From JAAYXS01 sp964550375 (lineage in GTDB: Bacteria; Planctomycetota; Phycisphaerae; UBA1845; Fen-1342), in assembly GCA_964550375.1 (NCBI GenBank), contig CAZJYX010000007.1, positions 79,766 to 143,765 of the forward strand: a DNA stretch of 64,000 nucleotides, in the 5' to 3' direction. The notes below the pieces were generated by a model. That model made no database searches. It had not been told where the DNA came from and was given only the letters and a program-made list of their open reading frames with translations. The translations under genes were made by a program, and so were the position numbers. Shown one piece after another: positions 19,960 through 29,075 of this stretch (its first letter is position 1; each line of letters opens with the position of its first letter).

Positions 19960-21741
19960 TCAGCTCCGCACGGTAAACGCGAAGTCCACGTGCAACCCGC
20001 CCGGCACGATCCGGCCGGGCGGCGTGATGCGCACGTGCACTTGGCGCCGGGCCGCATCGTCCGCCGCGGCTCCGACCCCCACCATGACCGCCTCGGATGA
20101 GTCCTCCGCCGTCAGCCGCAGCAGGTCACGCAGCCCGAACAAGAGCCGCTTCTGAATCTCCTCGTCCGGTAGCCCATGCAGTTCCGGCGCCTGTTCGCTC
20201 AACCAGGCCCCCGTGATGTTGCTGAACTGCTGATAAGGCACGCTGATCTCGAGCGCGGCCTGTTGGGCGCCGATGTCGGCCGTGACCTTCGGCCGCGCCA
20301 CCGTCACGCCGCCCAGCAGCACGCACCCGTCCGTGCCCGGAATACTCTGCAGAACGTTGATGCCGACGGCCGGCAACTCGTCGATCCGGCGATCCGGCAA
20401 CGTCAGGTCGCCCGGCCCCCAGGGCTTCTGCGCGTCAGCCGGATTGGGAATCACGGGCAGGTCGCCCACCTTCCCGGCCTGAGCCCCGTACATCCGCGTC
20501 GGCCAGCCATGCGTCGCAAACGCACGCCCGGCGCACAGGCCCATCGCCAGGTGACCGCCGGCCCACATGGCCTGCGATGCGGCGGTGCACTGCTCGTCGC
20601 ACGTGAACTCGCGGCTGTCCGGCCGCCGCGCATGCGGTGCCCGCAGCAGGAAGCGCCCCATGACCGCCGCCAGCCACCGGCTGTAAGGCTGATCGCGCAG
20701 GGCACGCCACTTGGCGAACTGCCAGCCGTCAACCAGGTTCGACAGGTTCGGCAGGTTCTTAATCAGATTCGCCGAGCGAACGTCGAAGAACACCGGCTCC
20801 AGCGCGAACACCAGCGGCACCGCCAGGCTGGCCCCCAGTTGCGCCAGCTCGTCCAGCAAGGCAATGTCGGCCGGCTCATTGCGGAAGGGGGAATCCAGCA
20901 GCACCAGCCCCGGCGTATCAACGTCGCCCGCGAAGGCCGCCTCAACCACGTGCTCATTCAAACACGCGACTACCTCTTCGCGCGGCGCATCCAGCATTGC
21001 CAGGCGCACGCCCGCGCGGAAGTCCAGCCGATCCACCAGGAACTTGACCGCGCGCCAGGCCGCCTCCAGACGCCGCACCTCCGGATGCTGCCACAGCGCG
21101 CTGGCGATCGTCGTGAGCTCCGCGTGCAGCCGGCCGGCCCATTCGTCCAGCCGGCGACTTTCCGCGCCGCTGAGCCGCGCTTCCGGCGTGCCCGCCTCTG
21201 CCGCCAGGCGCTCCACATCGGCACTCACCCGCCGCGCCGCATCCGGCTCGTCAATCATGTCCAGAATGCTGCCACTTGTCGGAACCGCCCCGCCCGCCTT
21301 TGGCTCAGCGCCGGACCTGCCCTCCCGCAGCCATTGCAGCGTTCCGTCCGCCGCCACCGCAGCCCCAACGGCAGCATCCAGCTCCGCCGCGGACAGCCGG
21401 CCCGCGCGCCGCTCACGCACTTGCTGCCACAGCGCCAGCCGCGCCTCCGCCTGGGGCACCTGCCGCAGCAGGCCCTCAGCCTCAAACGCCGCCAGCGAGC
21501 CAAACGTCAGCGCCAACTCCCAATCAGCACCCGCCCCAACCGGCGGCGGCAACGCGAGCGTCACCTCCGGCCGCGCCCGCGACAACACCTCAACGAAGCT
21601 GTCCTTGTCAATCGGCGCCAGGCCGCCCAGCCGACCCGCGCTGCCCAGGCCCCCGGCAAACACGAGCGTGTACGCGCGTCGCGCCGGCGTAGCCGGTGTG
21701 GCCGCATCCATCGAGAAGGTGACGTCGCTGTCGTCTTGCAT
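19960..21741 (-). CDS. TssB-TssC-like contractile sheath fusion protein
   Basis: A 593-residue protein that resembles the tubular sheath subunits of type VI secretion and related contractile systems. Residues about 20-70 look TssB-like (RAYTLVFAGGLGSAGRLGG, PIDKDSFVEVLSRARPEVTL). From about 185 the sequence follows TssC: LWQHPEVRRLEAAWRAVKFL near 218-237, FDVRSANLIKNLPNLSNLVD, then QAMWAGGHLAMGLCAGRAFA, GKVGDLPVIPNPADAQ, LTLPDRRIDELPAVGINVLQ and GTDGCVLLGGVTVARP, followed by AALEISVPYQQFSNITGAWL. No tube, baseplate, spike or ClpV gene is in the window. ATG 21741 is used, with GAGGG 7 bases upstream. It could be part of a dispersed injection system or a structural protein adapted to another role. 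Confidence 0.72.
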   Translation of the reverse strand: MQDDSDVTFSMDAATPATPARRAYTLVFAGGLGSAGRLGGLAPIDKDSFVEVLSRARPEVTLALPPPVGAGADWELALTFGSLAAFEAEGLLRQVPQAEARLALWQQVRERRAGRLSAAELDAAVGAAVAADGTLQWLREGRSGAEPKAGGAVPTSGSILDMIDEPDAARRVSADVERLAAEAGTPEARLSGAESRRLDEWAGRLHAELTTIASALWQHPEVRRLEAAWRAVKFLVDRLDFRAGVRLAMLDAPREEVVACLNEHVVEAAFAGDVDTPGLVLLDSPFRNEPADIALLDELAQLGASLAVPLVFALEPVFFDVRSANLIKNLPNLSNLVDGWQFAKWRALRDQPYSRWLAAVMGRFLLRAPHARRPDSREFTCDEQCTAASQAMWAGGHLAMGLCAGRAFATHGWPTRMYGAQAGKVGDLPVIPNPADAQKPWGPGDLTLPDRRIDELPAVGINVLQSIPGTDGCVLLGGVTVARPKVTADIGAQQAALEISVPYQQFSNITGAWLSEQAPELHGLPDEEIQKRLLFGLRDLLRLTAEDSSEAVMVGVGAAADDAARRQVHVRITPPGRIVPGGLHVDFAFTVRS

Positions 21742-21872
21742 CACATGCCCTCGACCCCCGGCGAAATGTCCATTCTCAGCATCGCACGTTCGCTCCCGTC
21801 AGTCAAGCACCTTCGGCCTGCAATCCGCCCGTTCATCCGCCCCGGACAGACACGGCCGGCACGGCGTCACCG

Positions 21873-22649
21873 CTACGCGGCCCGCGCGCCCAGCGCCAGC
21901 CAAACCAGCGTCAAGTTGAATGCCGCGTGGCACCCGGCCGCAATGCCCAGCCCGCGCCACAGAAACACAATCGCCAGGTAGACCCCGGCCAGCACGAGTT
22001 GCACGAAGTGCCGCCCGTCAAACGTCGCACTCCCGATCGGCGCGAAATGACACAGCGCGAACAGACCCGCGGACAACGCGACAACCAGCGGCACGCTTAC
22101 CCGCCGGGCCACGCGCAGCCCGCTCTCCAGCAGGCGCGACAGGCCGGCGATCAGGTACAGGCGAAAGACCAACTCCTCGTAGATGCCCGCCCCCAGGGCC
22201 AAGACCACCTGCCCTCGCAACGCCAACGCACTGTCAGCGGAGCCTTGACCCGCCTGCAATGCCATCACCTGCCCCAGCACAAAAAGCGGCATCGTCAAAA
22301 CGATGCTCTCCAACGCCATCAGCGGCAACATCCAGATCCGCACCCGCCAGGAGTGCCGCGCCAGAATGTGCCAGATCAGCAGCGTCAGCAGCAGCGCTAC
22401 CCCCGGCAACCACATGCCGCCGGCCCCAAACCAACTGAGCAGCTTCTGCACGAGGCTTTGCGCCACGAGTTGCCGCTCCGGCCAGGCCACCGGCCGCAGC
22501 AGCAGCGTACCAAACTCGTACGTCGCCACCAGCGGAAAGAGGAAAAGCAGGCAGTAGAGCGGCTGCGGGACCTCCACCTTGTACACACGCCAGAGCAAAC
22601 GGGCGGATTCTGTCACCGTGCGGCGCCGCGGTCCCGGGTCGTCCTTCAT
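21873..22649 (-). CDS. CPBP-family intramembrane glutamic protease
   Basis: A 258-residue membrane protein of the CPBP (CAAX protease / Rce1-like) family. It has about seven hydrophobic segments. The active-site motifs are all present: EELVFRLYL (EExxxR) near residue 168, FALCHFAPIG (FxxxH) near 205 and GCHAAFN (HxxxN) near 243. The family cleaves substrates within or near the membrane. In bacteria the roles include peptide maturation and self-immunity, and the substrate here is unknown. It stands alone on the minus strand between the sheath-like gene and the DUF1570 pair. Confidence 0.85.
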   Translation of the reverse strand: MKDDPGPRRRTVTESARLLWRVYKVEVPQPLYCLLFLFPLVATYEFGTLLLRPVAWPERQLVAQSLVQKLLSWFGAGGMWLPGVALLLTLLIWHILARHSWRVRIWMLPLMALESIVLTMPLFVLGQVMALQAGQGSADSALALRGQVVLALGAGIYEELVFRLYLIAGLSRLLESGLRVARRVSVPLVVALSAGLFALCHFAPIGSATFDGRHFVQLVLAGVYLAIVFLWRGLGIAAGCHAAFNLTLVWLALGARAA

Positions 22650-22699
22650 GCCCCCATTATCTGCCGTTCATCCCGCCCGCGGTAGACCCGCGGTGTGGC

Positions 22700-23728
22700 T
22701 CACTCCGCGGCCGGCTCACGCCGCAGCAAGTCGATGTGGTCCGCCAGCCGCGCCGCAAAGGACTCATCCAACGGACCACAAGCCCGTTCAAAAGCCGCCA
22801 GCCGCCCTGCGTCCGCCCCAGCCCGCTCAGCCACGAACCGGCCAAACTGCTCTGGATGCCGCCGGAACAAGTAGCTCGTGAGCGCCCACGCCAGCGCGTA
22901 GTCCTGCCAGCCGCGCCAGCCCGATTCATCGGCGACCATGCGCCGCAACTCCGCCGGCAAGTCCGCGCAGTTCCCGTAGAGCACGTCATACTCCGCCAGA
23001 CGATAGCGATTCGTCCCCTCCGCCAGCGTCGCGCCCCGCTCGACAAACGGTAGCTCGAACAACTCCGCCAGCCCTTCAACGACCCACGTGGGAGTACCGC
23101 CCCCCGCCGGCACCAACCCGATGTTCGCATGAATCTGATGGGCCGCCTCGTGCTGAATCACCGTAGCAGTCAGGGACTCCGTGTTGCGGCGCAGACGCCG
23201 GCTCAACTCCGCGCGCCGCTCATGCGCCGCTCGTCCGAGGTTGTCCAACTCGGCCCGCAGCCGTGCCACCGGCGGATAGCCGGCCAGATCGAACAGCACC
23301 GTCCGGTTCTCGGCCGGCTCATAGAAGCCCAGCACGTCGCGCTGCTCTGGCGCCACCCGCTCGCGGTACGCGCGAAACTCCCCATACGAACCGAAGAATA
23401 ACACCGGCAGCTTCACCGCCGGCGCTTCCAGCCGCAGCCCCACCGCGGCGGCAAACGGCACGTGCGCCCGATACACCGCCTCCAACCGGTCCGCCAGTGC
23501 CCGGACCTGACCCGTGCGGCCGGTATACACAATGACGAAATGCTCGCTTTCGAACACCCGCGCCCGCGCGGCGGCGGCCTCCCGCAGCCGCGCCAGGGCA
23601 TCCTCATCCGTCTGCAGCGGCCTGAGAAACGCCGCCGTTGCCTCCCTGTCGCAGGGCTCCGCCGCGCCGGCCATCCCGGCAACCAGCACCGCCGGCACGA
23701 TCAACAGCAGCCGTAGACCAGCACGCAT
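22700..23728 (-). CDS. Secreted DUF1570-type putative metallopeptidase (copy 1)
   Basis: A 342-residue exported protein (signal MRAGLRLLLIVPAVLVAGMAGAAEP). It matches the DUF1570 pattern: FESEHFVIVYTG near the start, a strand-rich region (KLPVLFFGSYGEFRAYRERV), then the zinc-protease-like VIQHEAAHQIHANIGL (HEAAH, HExxH type). About 20 residues further on comes the second conserved block, WVVEGLAELFELP (EGLAE). The last third (YALAWALTSYLFRRHPEQF) is helical. The gluzincin-like arrangement suggests peptidase activity, but the family is not characterised. A paralogue lies directly upstream. Confidence 0.8.
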   Translation of the reverse strand: MRAGLRLLLIVPAVLVAGMAGAAEPCDREATAAFLRPLQTDEDALARLREAAAARARVFESEHFVIVYTGRTGQVRALADRLEAVYRAHVPFAAAVGLRLEAPAVKLPVLFFGSYGEFRAYRERVAPEQRDVLGFYEPAENRTVLFDLAGYPPVARLRAELDNLGRAAHERRAELSRRLRRNTESLTATVIQHEAAHQIHANIGLVPAGGGTPTWVVEGLAELFELPFVERGATLAEGTNRYRLAEYDVLYGNCADLPAELRRMVADESGWRGWQDYALAWALTSYLFRRHPEQFGRFVAERAGADAGRLAAFERACGPLDESFAARLADHIDLLRREPAAE

Positions 23729-23834
23729 CGTATCACCAGGGCTCACCCGCCCGCCCGAAGAAGACGCCGCGGAGACACACCGTGGCGGTCAATCCGCGGC
23801 GACAAACCGGTCACGCGCCCCGTGTCCTGCGCCC

Positions 23835-25181
23835 CTACGGCGGATCCGGCGGCACCGCCGCGGGATTCAGCGGCAAGGCGCGCAGCCATGCGTACCACTT
23901 GTCGACCCACTCCTCGTTGATGCGCCCAAAGCGATCCTCGAACTCCTTCTCCAGCATCGTCACCGTAACTTCGTCACCCGGATTCCGCGTGGAGACCACC
24001 CGCATGTAATCGGTGAATTCCTTTGGATACTGCTTGCGCAGGTAATAGGTCAGCGCCCAGCCCACCGGATAGTAGCTGCCGCCCCCGCGGAGAAACACGT
24101 TGCCGTCCACGATGAAGTTCTTCAGCCACTGGGGCGTGAACTTCCGCTGCCCGTACCACTCGAGGAACTTGGATAACTGGTAGTGGTTGATCACGCCCAG
24201 GCTGGCCCCCTCCGAGCTCGGCGGCACCTCGAACATCATGGTCGTGCCCTCCACCAGCCAACGCTGCACGCCCTCCCGGCTCTCCGGGTTCAGGAATGCC
24301 TCCGGCGGAAACACGCCCAGGTTGAAATGCAGATGGTGACCGATCTCGTGCTGGGTCACCTCCATGTTCATGTGCTCCACCCAGCGCTCAGCCGCCGTCC
24401 TGATCTTCAGCCGCTGCTGCGGCGGCACGCGCGGGTCCTCCGCCGTCTTCAGCGCCGCCGCTATGTTTGGCAGCGACGCCAAGTCAAAAAAGTGCGAACG
24501 GTTCGAGGTCGGCAGGAAGTAGCCTAGCGCCCCGGACGGATGGCCGTACGCGTTTACGCTGTGCGTCTCGAACTCCTGCTGCGTGCCGAAAAAGTAGACC
24601 TCCATCTTGCAATCCGGCACCAGGATCGGCAAACTCAGTATCTTCATGTACGCAATGTTCCAGCGCCACACGGCCTCCAACCGGTTCAGCAGCCGCCGCG
24701 CCTCCGCGTCCGTGCCCGTGTGCACCATCATGAAGTTCGGCGTCATCAGCACCTTGTCGGTCCCAGCCAGGAACTTCATCTCCTCCAGCGACTCCTCGTT
24801 CACCGGTAGCTCGGCCGGAAGCTCCGCCGCACTCTCGATCCCCAGCGCATCGAAGTCCACCCCCACCACCAGGGCCTCGATCTCCGGGTCAGTTATCCGC
24901 CGACGATAGGACGTGCCCTCCGCATCTCCCGGAGCGACAATCTCATCTTCCTGCACCGCCACCATGCTGCGGACCTGGCTCCGCGGCAGCGTCACCGCGA
25001 TGCCCCGCCCCATGTCTACACGGTAGCCCTCCGCTGTCGCCTCAACCTCCCCGACCAGCCACCGTCCGTCCACGGTCTGCACACGCATCCGCCCCAGCTC
25101 CTCGGCCATGGCAGACGATGCGCCCAATCCCGCCAGCAGCACCGCCAGGGTGACAACGGACCCCATATATCGTGTAAGCAT
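23835..25181 (-). CDS. Secreted DUF1570-type putative metallopeptidase (copy 2)
   Basis: A 448-residue exported protein starting at ATG 25181, with AGAGGT 7 bases upstream. After the signal peptide, residues about 30-60 form a small beta domain (MRVQTVDGRWLVGEVEATAE) absent from copy 1. The main domain has NFMMVHTGTDAEARRLLNRL, KMEVYFFGTQQEFETH, and the putative zinc site VTQHEIGHHLHFNLG (HEIGH). It is followed by WLVEGTTMMFEVP and WALTYYLRKQYPKEF. The order is the same as in the downstream paralogue, so they likely share a fold. The two are 106 bases apart. Confidence 0.8.
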   Translation of the reverse strand: MLTRYMGSVVTLAVLLAGLGASSAMAEELGRMRVQTVDGRWLVGEVEATAEGYRVDMGRGIAVTLPRSQVRSMVAVQEDEIVAPGDAEGTSYRRRITDPEIEALVVGVDFDALGIESAAELPAELPVNEESLEEMKFLAGTDKVLMTPNFMMVHTGTDAEARRLLNRLEAVWRWNIAYMKILSLPILVPDCKMEVYFFGTQQEFETHSVNAYGHPSGALGYFLPTSNRSHFFDLASLPNIAAALKTAEDPRVPPQQRLKIRTAAERWVEHMNMEVTQHEIGHHLHFNLGVFPPEAFLNPESREGVQRWLVEGTTMMFEVPPSSEGASLGVINHYQLSKFLEWYGQRKFTPQWLKNFIVDGNVFLRGGGSYYPVGWALTYYLRKQYPKEFTDYMRVVSTRNPGDEVTVTMLEKEFEDRFGRINEEWVDKWYAWLRALPLNPAAVPPDPP

Positions 25182-25389
25182 CACTGGAACCTCTCCGCAA
25201 GGATGCCCGAAGCTCAACGCGCACTCACCTACTAGTTTATAGCTCCATCAGCCGAAGCCGCAACTCAAACCCGCCAATCCCACGGTTTCCTTCTCCGCTC
25301 CGTGGGCGCCCCGCTGAACGCTCACCACGCCGACTGGCGATAACAGCCGCCCAGGATTAATCTTATGATCTCAAGCCGCGGAGCGTGCC

Positions 25390-26334
25390 ATGAACGTATA
25401 TTCTCGTAAGGGCGAAGCTGCCCTGATTCGACGAATCCGTAGCGAGCTGCAGACGCCCGCGCCCGCCCGCGAACCCAGGCCGCGCAACTTCATCGACGAT
25501 ATGGCTTTGCTGACCGACGACTCGCAGGCGCTGCTCTGGACGGTTGACATGCTCATGGACGGCGTCGACTTCCGCTCCACTGAGCATGATTGGTACGACA
25601 TCGGCCGCAAAGCCATGGCCGTCAACCTCAGCGACTGTGCCGCCATGGCCGCCCAGCCGCTGGCCGCCCTGTGCGCCGTTTCACTCAGCAATCACCTGGC
25701 CCAAGACGACGCCGTCAACCTTGTGCGCGGCGCGCACGGCTTTGGCCTGCGCTGGAACTGCCCCATCGTCGGCGGCGACACGAATAGCTGGGACCAGCCC
25801 ACGGTCATCGCCATCACGATCGCCGCCCGCACCGAGTCCGGCCGGAAACCCGTATGCCGAGACGGCGCCCGCCCGGGCGACCTGATCTACCTCTCCGGCC
25901 CCGTCGGCGGCTCGATTCTCGGCCGCCATATGGCGTTCGAGCCCCGCATCGAGACGGCCCTGGCCATCAACCGGCAACTCGCCCCGCACGCGATGATCGA
26001 CATCAGCGACGGCCTCGCCCTGGACCTGTCGAGAGTACTCGAGGCCTCCCAATGCGCTGCCGTGCTGGACGCACGCGCCCTGGACGCCCTGACCCATACC
26101 GACGCCCAACGCCTGTCCGTGCGCGACGGCCGCCCCGCCCGCGAACACGCCCTGCACGATGGCGAGGATTTCGAGCTGATCGTCATGCTGCCCCCCAACG
26201 CGGACCCTGCCGCCTGCCAGGCGCTCGGCCTGCATGCGCTCGGCCGCATCGAGTCGGGCAGCGGGGTCGTCCTGTCCGATCCGGACGGCCGCCAGACTCC
26301 CATCGAGCCGCGCGGCTGGGAGCACTTCCAGTGA
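25390..26334 (+). CDS. thiL: Thiamine-monophosphate kinase
   Basis: A 314-residue kinase of the PurM/ThiL superfamily that phosphorylates thiamine monophosphate to thiamine diphosphate. ThiL signatures: FIDDMALLTDD near the N-terminus, DMLMDGVDF (TDMLVExVHF-like), IGRKAMAVNLSDCAAMAAQP, GGDTNSW, ISDGLALDLSRVLEAS, and GEDFELIVMLP near the end. The length fits the family. The stop overlaps the GTG start of tsaE, so the two are coupled. No TPP riboswitch is seen upstream. Confidence 0.92.
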   Translation: MNVYSRKGEAALIRRIRSELQTPAPAREPRPRNFIDDMALLTDDSQALLWTVDMLMDGVDFRSTEHDWYDIGRKAMAVNLSDCAAMAAQPLAALCAVSLSNHLAQDDAVNLVRGAHGFGLRWNCPIVGGDTNSWDQPTVIAITIAARTESGRKPVCRDGARPGDLIYLSGPVGGSILGRHMAFEPRIETALAINRQLAPHAMIDISDGLALDLSRVLEASQCAAVLDARALDALTHTDAQRLSVRDGRPAREHALHDGEDFELIVMLPPNADPAACQALGLHALGRIESGSGVVLSDPDGRQTPIEPRGWEHFQ

Positions 26335-26861
26335 CACCCCCGCTCCGCTGGCAATCCGATGATCCCGCCCGAACCCGGCAGTGTGGATGCCTGCTGGGTC
26401 GCCTGCTGCGGGCGGGCGACGTCGTGGCCCTGTCCGGCGCATTGGGTGCCGGCAAGACGCAGTTTGTCAAGGGGCTGGCCGCCGGGCTGGATGTGCGGGC
26501 GGACGAAGTAGTTAGCAGCCCCACCTTCGTGCTGATGCGCGAGTACGCCGGCCGCCTGCGGCTATATCACCTCGATGCGTACCGGCTGCACGACGTGGAC
26601 GAACTCCTGGCACTGGGTTGGGAGGAGCTGCTGGAGGAGCCCGGGGCCGTCGTGGTCCTGGAGTGGGCGGACCGCGTGCCGGACGCCGTGCCGCCCGCCG
26701 CCTGGCGGATCGAGCTGGAGCATCTGAGCGAGTTAGGCCGCCTGCTGACCATCAGTGGCCCGAACCCGGAGATGCTGGGGCAATTGGCCGCGCACCTGCC
26801 TGGGCGTTCCGGCCGCGTGGACGCCGCCGGGAACGCCGAAAAGCCGGCTGCCGACGGTTGA
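26331..26861 (+). CDS. tsaE: tRNA t6A biosynthesis ATPase TsaE
   Basis: A 176-residue P-loop ATPase that works with TsaB and TsaD in making N6-threonylcarbamoyladenosine at position 37 of ANN-decoding tRNAs. The Walker A motif GALGAGKTQFVKGLA is at about 36-50, with the family blocks VSSPTFVLMREYAG, LYHLDAYRL and VVVLEWADRVP following in order. GTG 26331 overlaps the thiL stop (GTGA), so it is translationally coupled. The Pro/Ala-rich tail after about residue 150 is an unusual extension. Confidence 0.92.
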   Translation: MTPPLRWQSDDPARTRQCGCLLGRLLRAGDVVALSGALGAGKTQFVKGLAAGLDVRADEVVSSPTFVLMREYAGRLRLYHLDAYRLHDVDELLALGWEELLEEPGAVVVLEWADRVPDAVPPAAWRIELEHLSELGRLLTISGPNPEMLGQLAAHLPGRSGRVDAAGNAEKPAADG

Positions 26862-26926
26862 CAGGACTGCCCGCCCAGCCAACACTAGCAGCAGTACTTG
26901 AGTGAGTGTTCCTCAAGGGGAAGCGG

Positions 26927-27127
26927 ATGCGCGCGTTGTTGATGTTGGTAATGCTCGTTGGATTGGCCGCACTGGGCGGCTGTGCCACCATGACCCGCTC
27001 GGGCGACGACAACTGGGCCACATTCGAGCGGTCGGTCCAGTACGACATGCGGCAGATGGCCGAGGACTTCAACTACGTCTGGATGTTGGACCGTCCGAGC
27101 CGTCTGTCCAGGTGGGTGACGCGGTAG
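26927..27127 (+). CDS. Small lipoprotein, unknown
   Basis: A 66-residue lipoprotein. ATG 26927 is preceded by AAGGGGAAG. The signal ends in a lipobox (LVGLAALGGCATM, Cys at about 19). The short mature part (DNWATFERSVQYDMRQMAED) looks helical and has no known family. It follows tsaE by 65 bases. Confidence 0.65.
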   Translation: MRALLMLVMLVGLAALGGCATMTRSGDDNWATFERSVQYDMRQMAEDFNYVWMLDRPSRLSRWVTR

Positions 27128-27609
27128 GCCGGTCCGGGACGTACGGTCTCGCGGGGCATGGGGTGCTCCGCGCTGATGTTCCCAGTGCTGTCGTGCGCCG
27201 CCTCCCGACCCCGTCACGTTGCCCCCGCCACCAATGCCGACCGTGAAAGCTTCCCGACCGGCGCACCACCGCCGGCCCGATCGCCGTCGCTGCATCCGCA
27301 GCCACCTGGCCTGATGGCCTGGAACTTCCCGCTGACGGCCATCCATTTTCCCCGCAACCACAAGCCGGCAGGACGCCTCGCGTAACTATCGCCGTGCAAG
27401 CTACTTACAAGTCGGCGTCTCCCGCCCGGCCCGCGCGTGTAGTGCACTGCAAGTCGCAAACCGCGCCCACAGTTGATCCAGATCAAGGACTGCCCCGCAA
27501 TGGCTCGCAACAATCCGGGCATGACGCCGGCGCGGCGGCCGGCACCTGGCAACGTGCCTCGGCTAACAGAACCCACGCGGAAACCGCGTCTCTGAGAAAG
27601 GAGCCTTCG
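27128..27609 (+). other. Long regulatory gap upstream of hcp
   Basis: About 480 bases with no convincing gene between the small lipoprotein gene and hcp. It contains the FNR/CRP-type box at 27473-27486. Nothing else structured was seen. Confidence 0.5.
27473..27486 (+). promoter_or_regulatory. FNR/CRP-family (DNR/HcpR-like) binding site upstream of hcp
   Basis: TTGATCCAGATCAA is a perfect match to the FNR-type consensus TTGAT-N4-ATCAA. It is centred at 27479.5, about 130 bases before the TTG start of hcp. A weak -10 (AACAAT at 27509-27514) is placed as expected for an activator bound near -41.5. In many bacteria hcp is switched on by FNR, DNR or HcpR proteins under anoxic or nitrosative conditions. 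The regulator gene itself is not in the window. Confidence 0.65.
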
Positions 27610-28878
27610 TTGTTCTGTAACCAGTGCGAACAGGTCCGTAATGGAATCGGCTGCACCGAGCCGGTCGGAGTCTGCGGCAAAGATCCGGACATGCAGTCAC
27701 TTCAGGAGACCCTGCTGTACGGCCTCAAGGGCCTGGCGGCGTATGCGCACCACGCCCGCCGGCTCGGCATGGTGGACGAGGAAGTTGACGCGTTCGTCGA
27801 GGAGGCGCTCTTCGCCACGGTCACCAACGTCAACTTCGACCTCGACAGCCTCTTTGAGCTTGTCATCGACTGCGGCAAACACAACCTGCGCGTCATGCAG
27901 TTGCTCAACGACGGCCACGTCCAGCGCTTCGGTCAGCCCGCGCCCACCAGCGTCTACGAGGGCACCAAGGCCGGCCCCGGCATCCTCGTCACCGGCCATG
28001 ACATGGTCGATCTGTACAATCTCCTGGAACAGACCAAGGGCACCGGCATCAACATCTATACCCACGGCGAGATGCTGCCGGCCCACGCCTACCCCGAACT
28101 GCGCAAGTACGAGCACCTGGTCGGCCACTTCGGCGACGCCTGGCAGAAACAGCGCACCGAGTTCATACAGTTCACCGGGCCGATCCTGGCGACCACCAAC
28201 TGCATCCTCATTCCCAAAAGCCAATACAAGGACCGCGTCTTCACCACCCGCGTCACGGCCGTCCCCGGCGGAAAACGCCTCAAGACCAACGACTTCAGCG
28301 AAGTGCTCGAGTGCGCCCGGCGGTGTGAGCCGCTCACGGACAACCCCGTCCGTGAAACCACCATCGGCTTTCACTACAACGTGCTCGTCAGCGCGGCCGA
28401 CAAGATCCTCAACGCCGTCAAGGCCGGCAAGCTCAGCCACTTCTACGTCATCGGCGGCTGCGACGGCGCCGAGCCCGGCCGCAACTACTTCGCCCAGTAC
28501 GCCGCCAATACCCCGCAGGACTCGCTGATCCTCACCATGGGCTGCGGCAAGTTCCGCATCCGCAACGAGAATGTCGGCACCATACAGATCGACGGCGTCG
28601 GCGAAATCCCTCGCATCCTCGACATGGGCCAGTGCAACGACAGCTATGGCGCCATCCAGGTTGCCGTTGCCCTCTCCAAGGCCCTCGGCTGCGGCATGAA
28701 CGACCTGCCGCTGACCATTGTCCTGAGCTGGTTCGAGCAGAAAGCCGTGGCCGTGCTGCTTACGCTGCTGTACCTGGGCGTCCGCGGGATTCGCATCGGT
28801 CCGGCGGCGCCGGCGTTCGTCAGCCCAAACGTCTTCAAGATCCTGCAGGATAAGTACGACCTGCAACTGACCGGTTGA
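27610..28878 (+). CDS. hcp: Hydroxylamine reductase / hybrid cluster protein (short form)
   Basis: A 422-residue hybrid cluster protein, an iron-sulfur enzyme with hydroxylamine and NO reductase activity that protects against nitrosative stress. TTG 27610 has AAAGGAG 6 bases upstream and gives the canonical beginning MFCNQCEQ. The N-terminal cluster ligands form C-x2-C-x8-C-x6-C. Hybrid-cluster regions follow: GPGILVTGHDMVDL, NIYTHGEMLPAHAYPEL, GPILATTNCILIP, FYVIGGCDGAEPGRNYFAQ, LTMGCGKFRI, and QCNDSYGAIQVAVAL. It is about 130 residues shorter than the 550-aa class I enzymes, as in the class that lacks one helical bundle. Confidence 0.93.
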   Translation: MFCNQCEQVRNGIGCTEPVGVCGKDPDMQSLQETLLYGLKGLAAYAHHARRLGMVDEEVDAFVEEALFATVTNVNFDLDSLFELVIDCGKHNLRVMQLLNDGHVQRFGQPAPTSVYEGTKAGPGILVTGHDMVDLYNLLEQTKGTGINIYTHGEMLPAHAYPELRKYEHLVGHFGDAWQKQRTEFIQFTGPILATTNCILIPKSQYKDRVFTTRVTAVPGGKRLKTNDFSEVLECARRCEPLTDNPVRETTIGFHYNVLVSAADKILNAVKAGKLSHFYVIGGCDGAEPGRNYFAQYAANTPQDSLILTMGCGKFRIRNENVGTIQIDGVGEIPRILDMGQCNDSYGAIQVAVALSKALGCGMNDLPLTIVLSWFEQKAVAVLLTLLYLGVRGIRIGPAAPAFVSPNVFKILQDKYDLQLTG

Positions 28879-29075
28879 ACCGTTCGCACCACAAGCCGCG
28901 CCCCGGCGAAATCCCCCGGTCCGTGGCACAAACGCGGTCCCCGGCGGGTGGTTGGCGAGGCGGAGCAACACGCCGGGTGCAACCAGTTGCCCGCGGCAGA
29001 GCGTGATCCGCCCGCAAACGCACGGGAGATTAGGCAGCACGAACTCTGGCGAACCTCCCCCGGGCGGAATGACTA

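Noticed and set aside
20176..21981. Long plus-strand open frame (601 codons) opposite the sheath-like gene
   Set aside because: It is antisense to a gene with clear sheath motifs, has an Arg/Pro/Gln-rich composition without domains, and results from GC-rich codon bias.
25182..25389. TPP riboswitch before thiL
   Set aside because: No CTGAGA-type thi box or related helix is visible.
27697..29040. 447-codon minus-strand frame opposite hcp
   Set aside because: It is a shadow of hcp. The Val/Asp/Ala-rich sequence has no family features.
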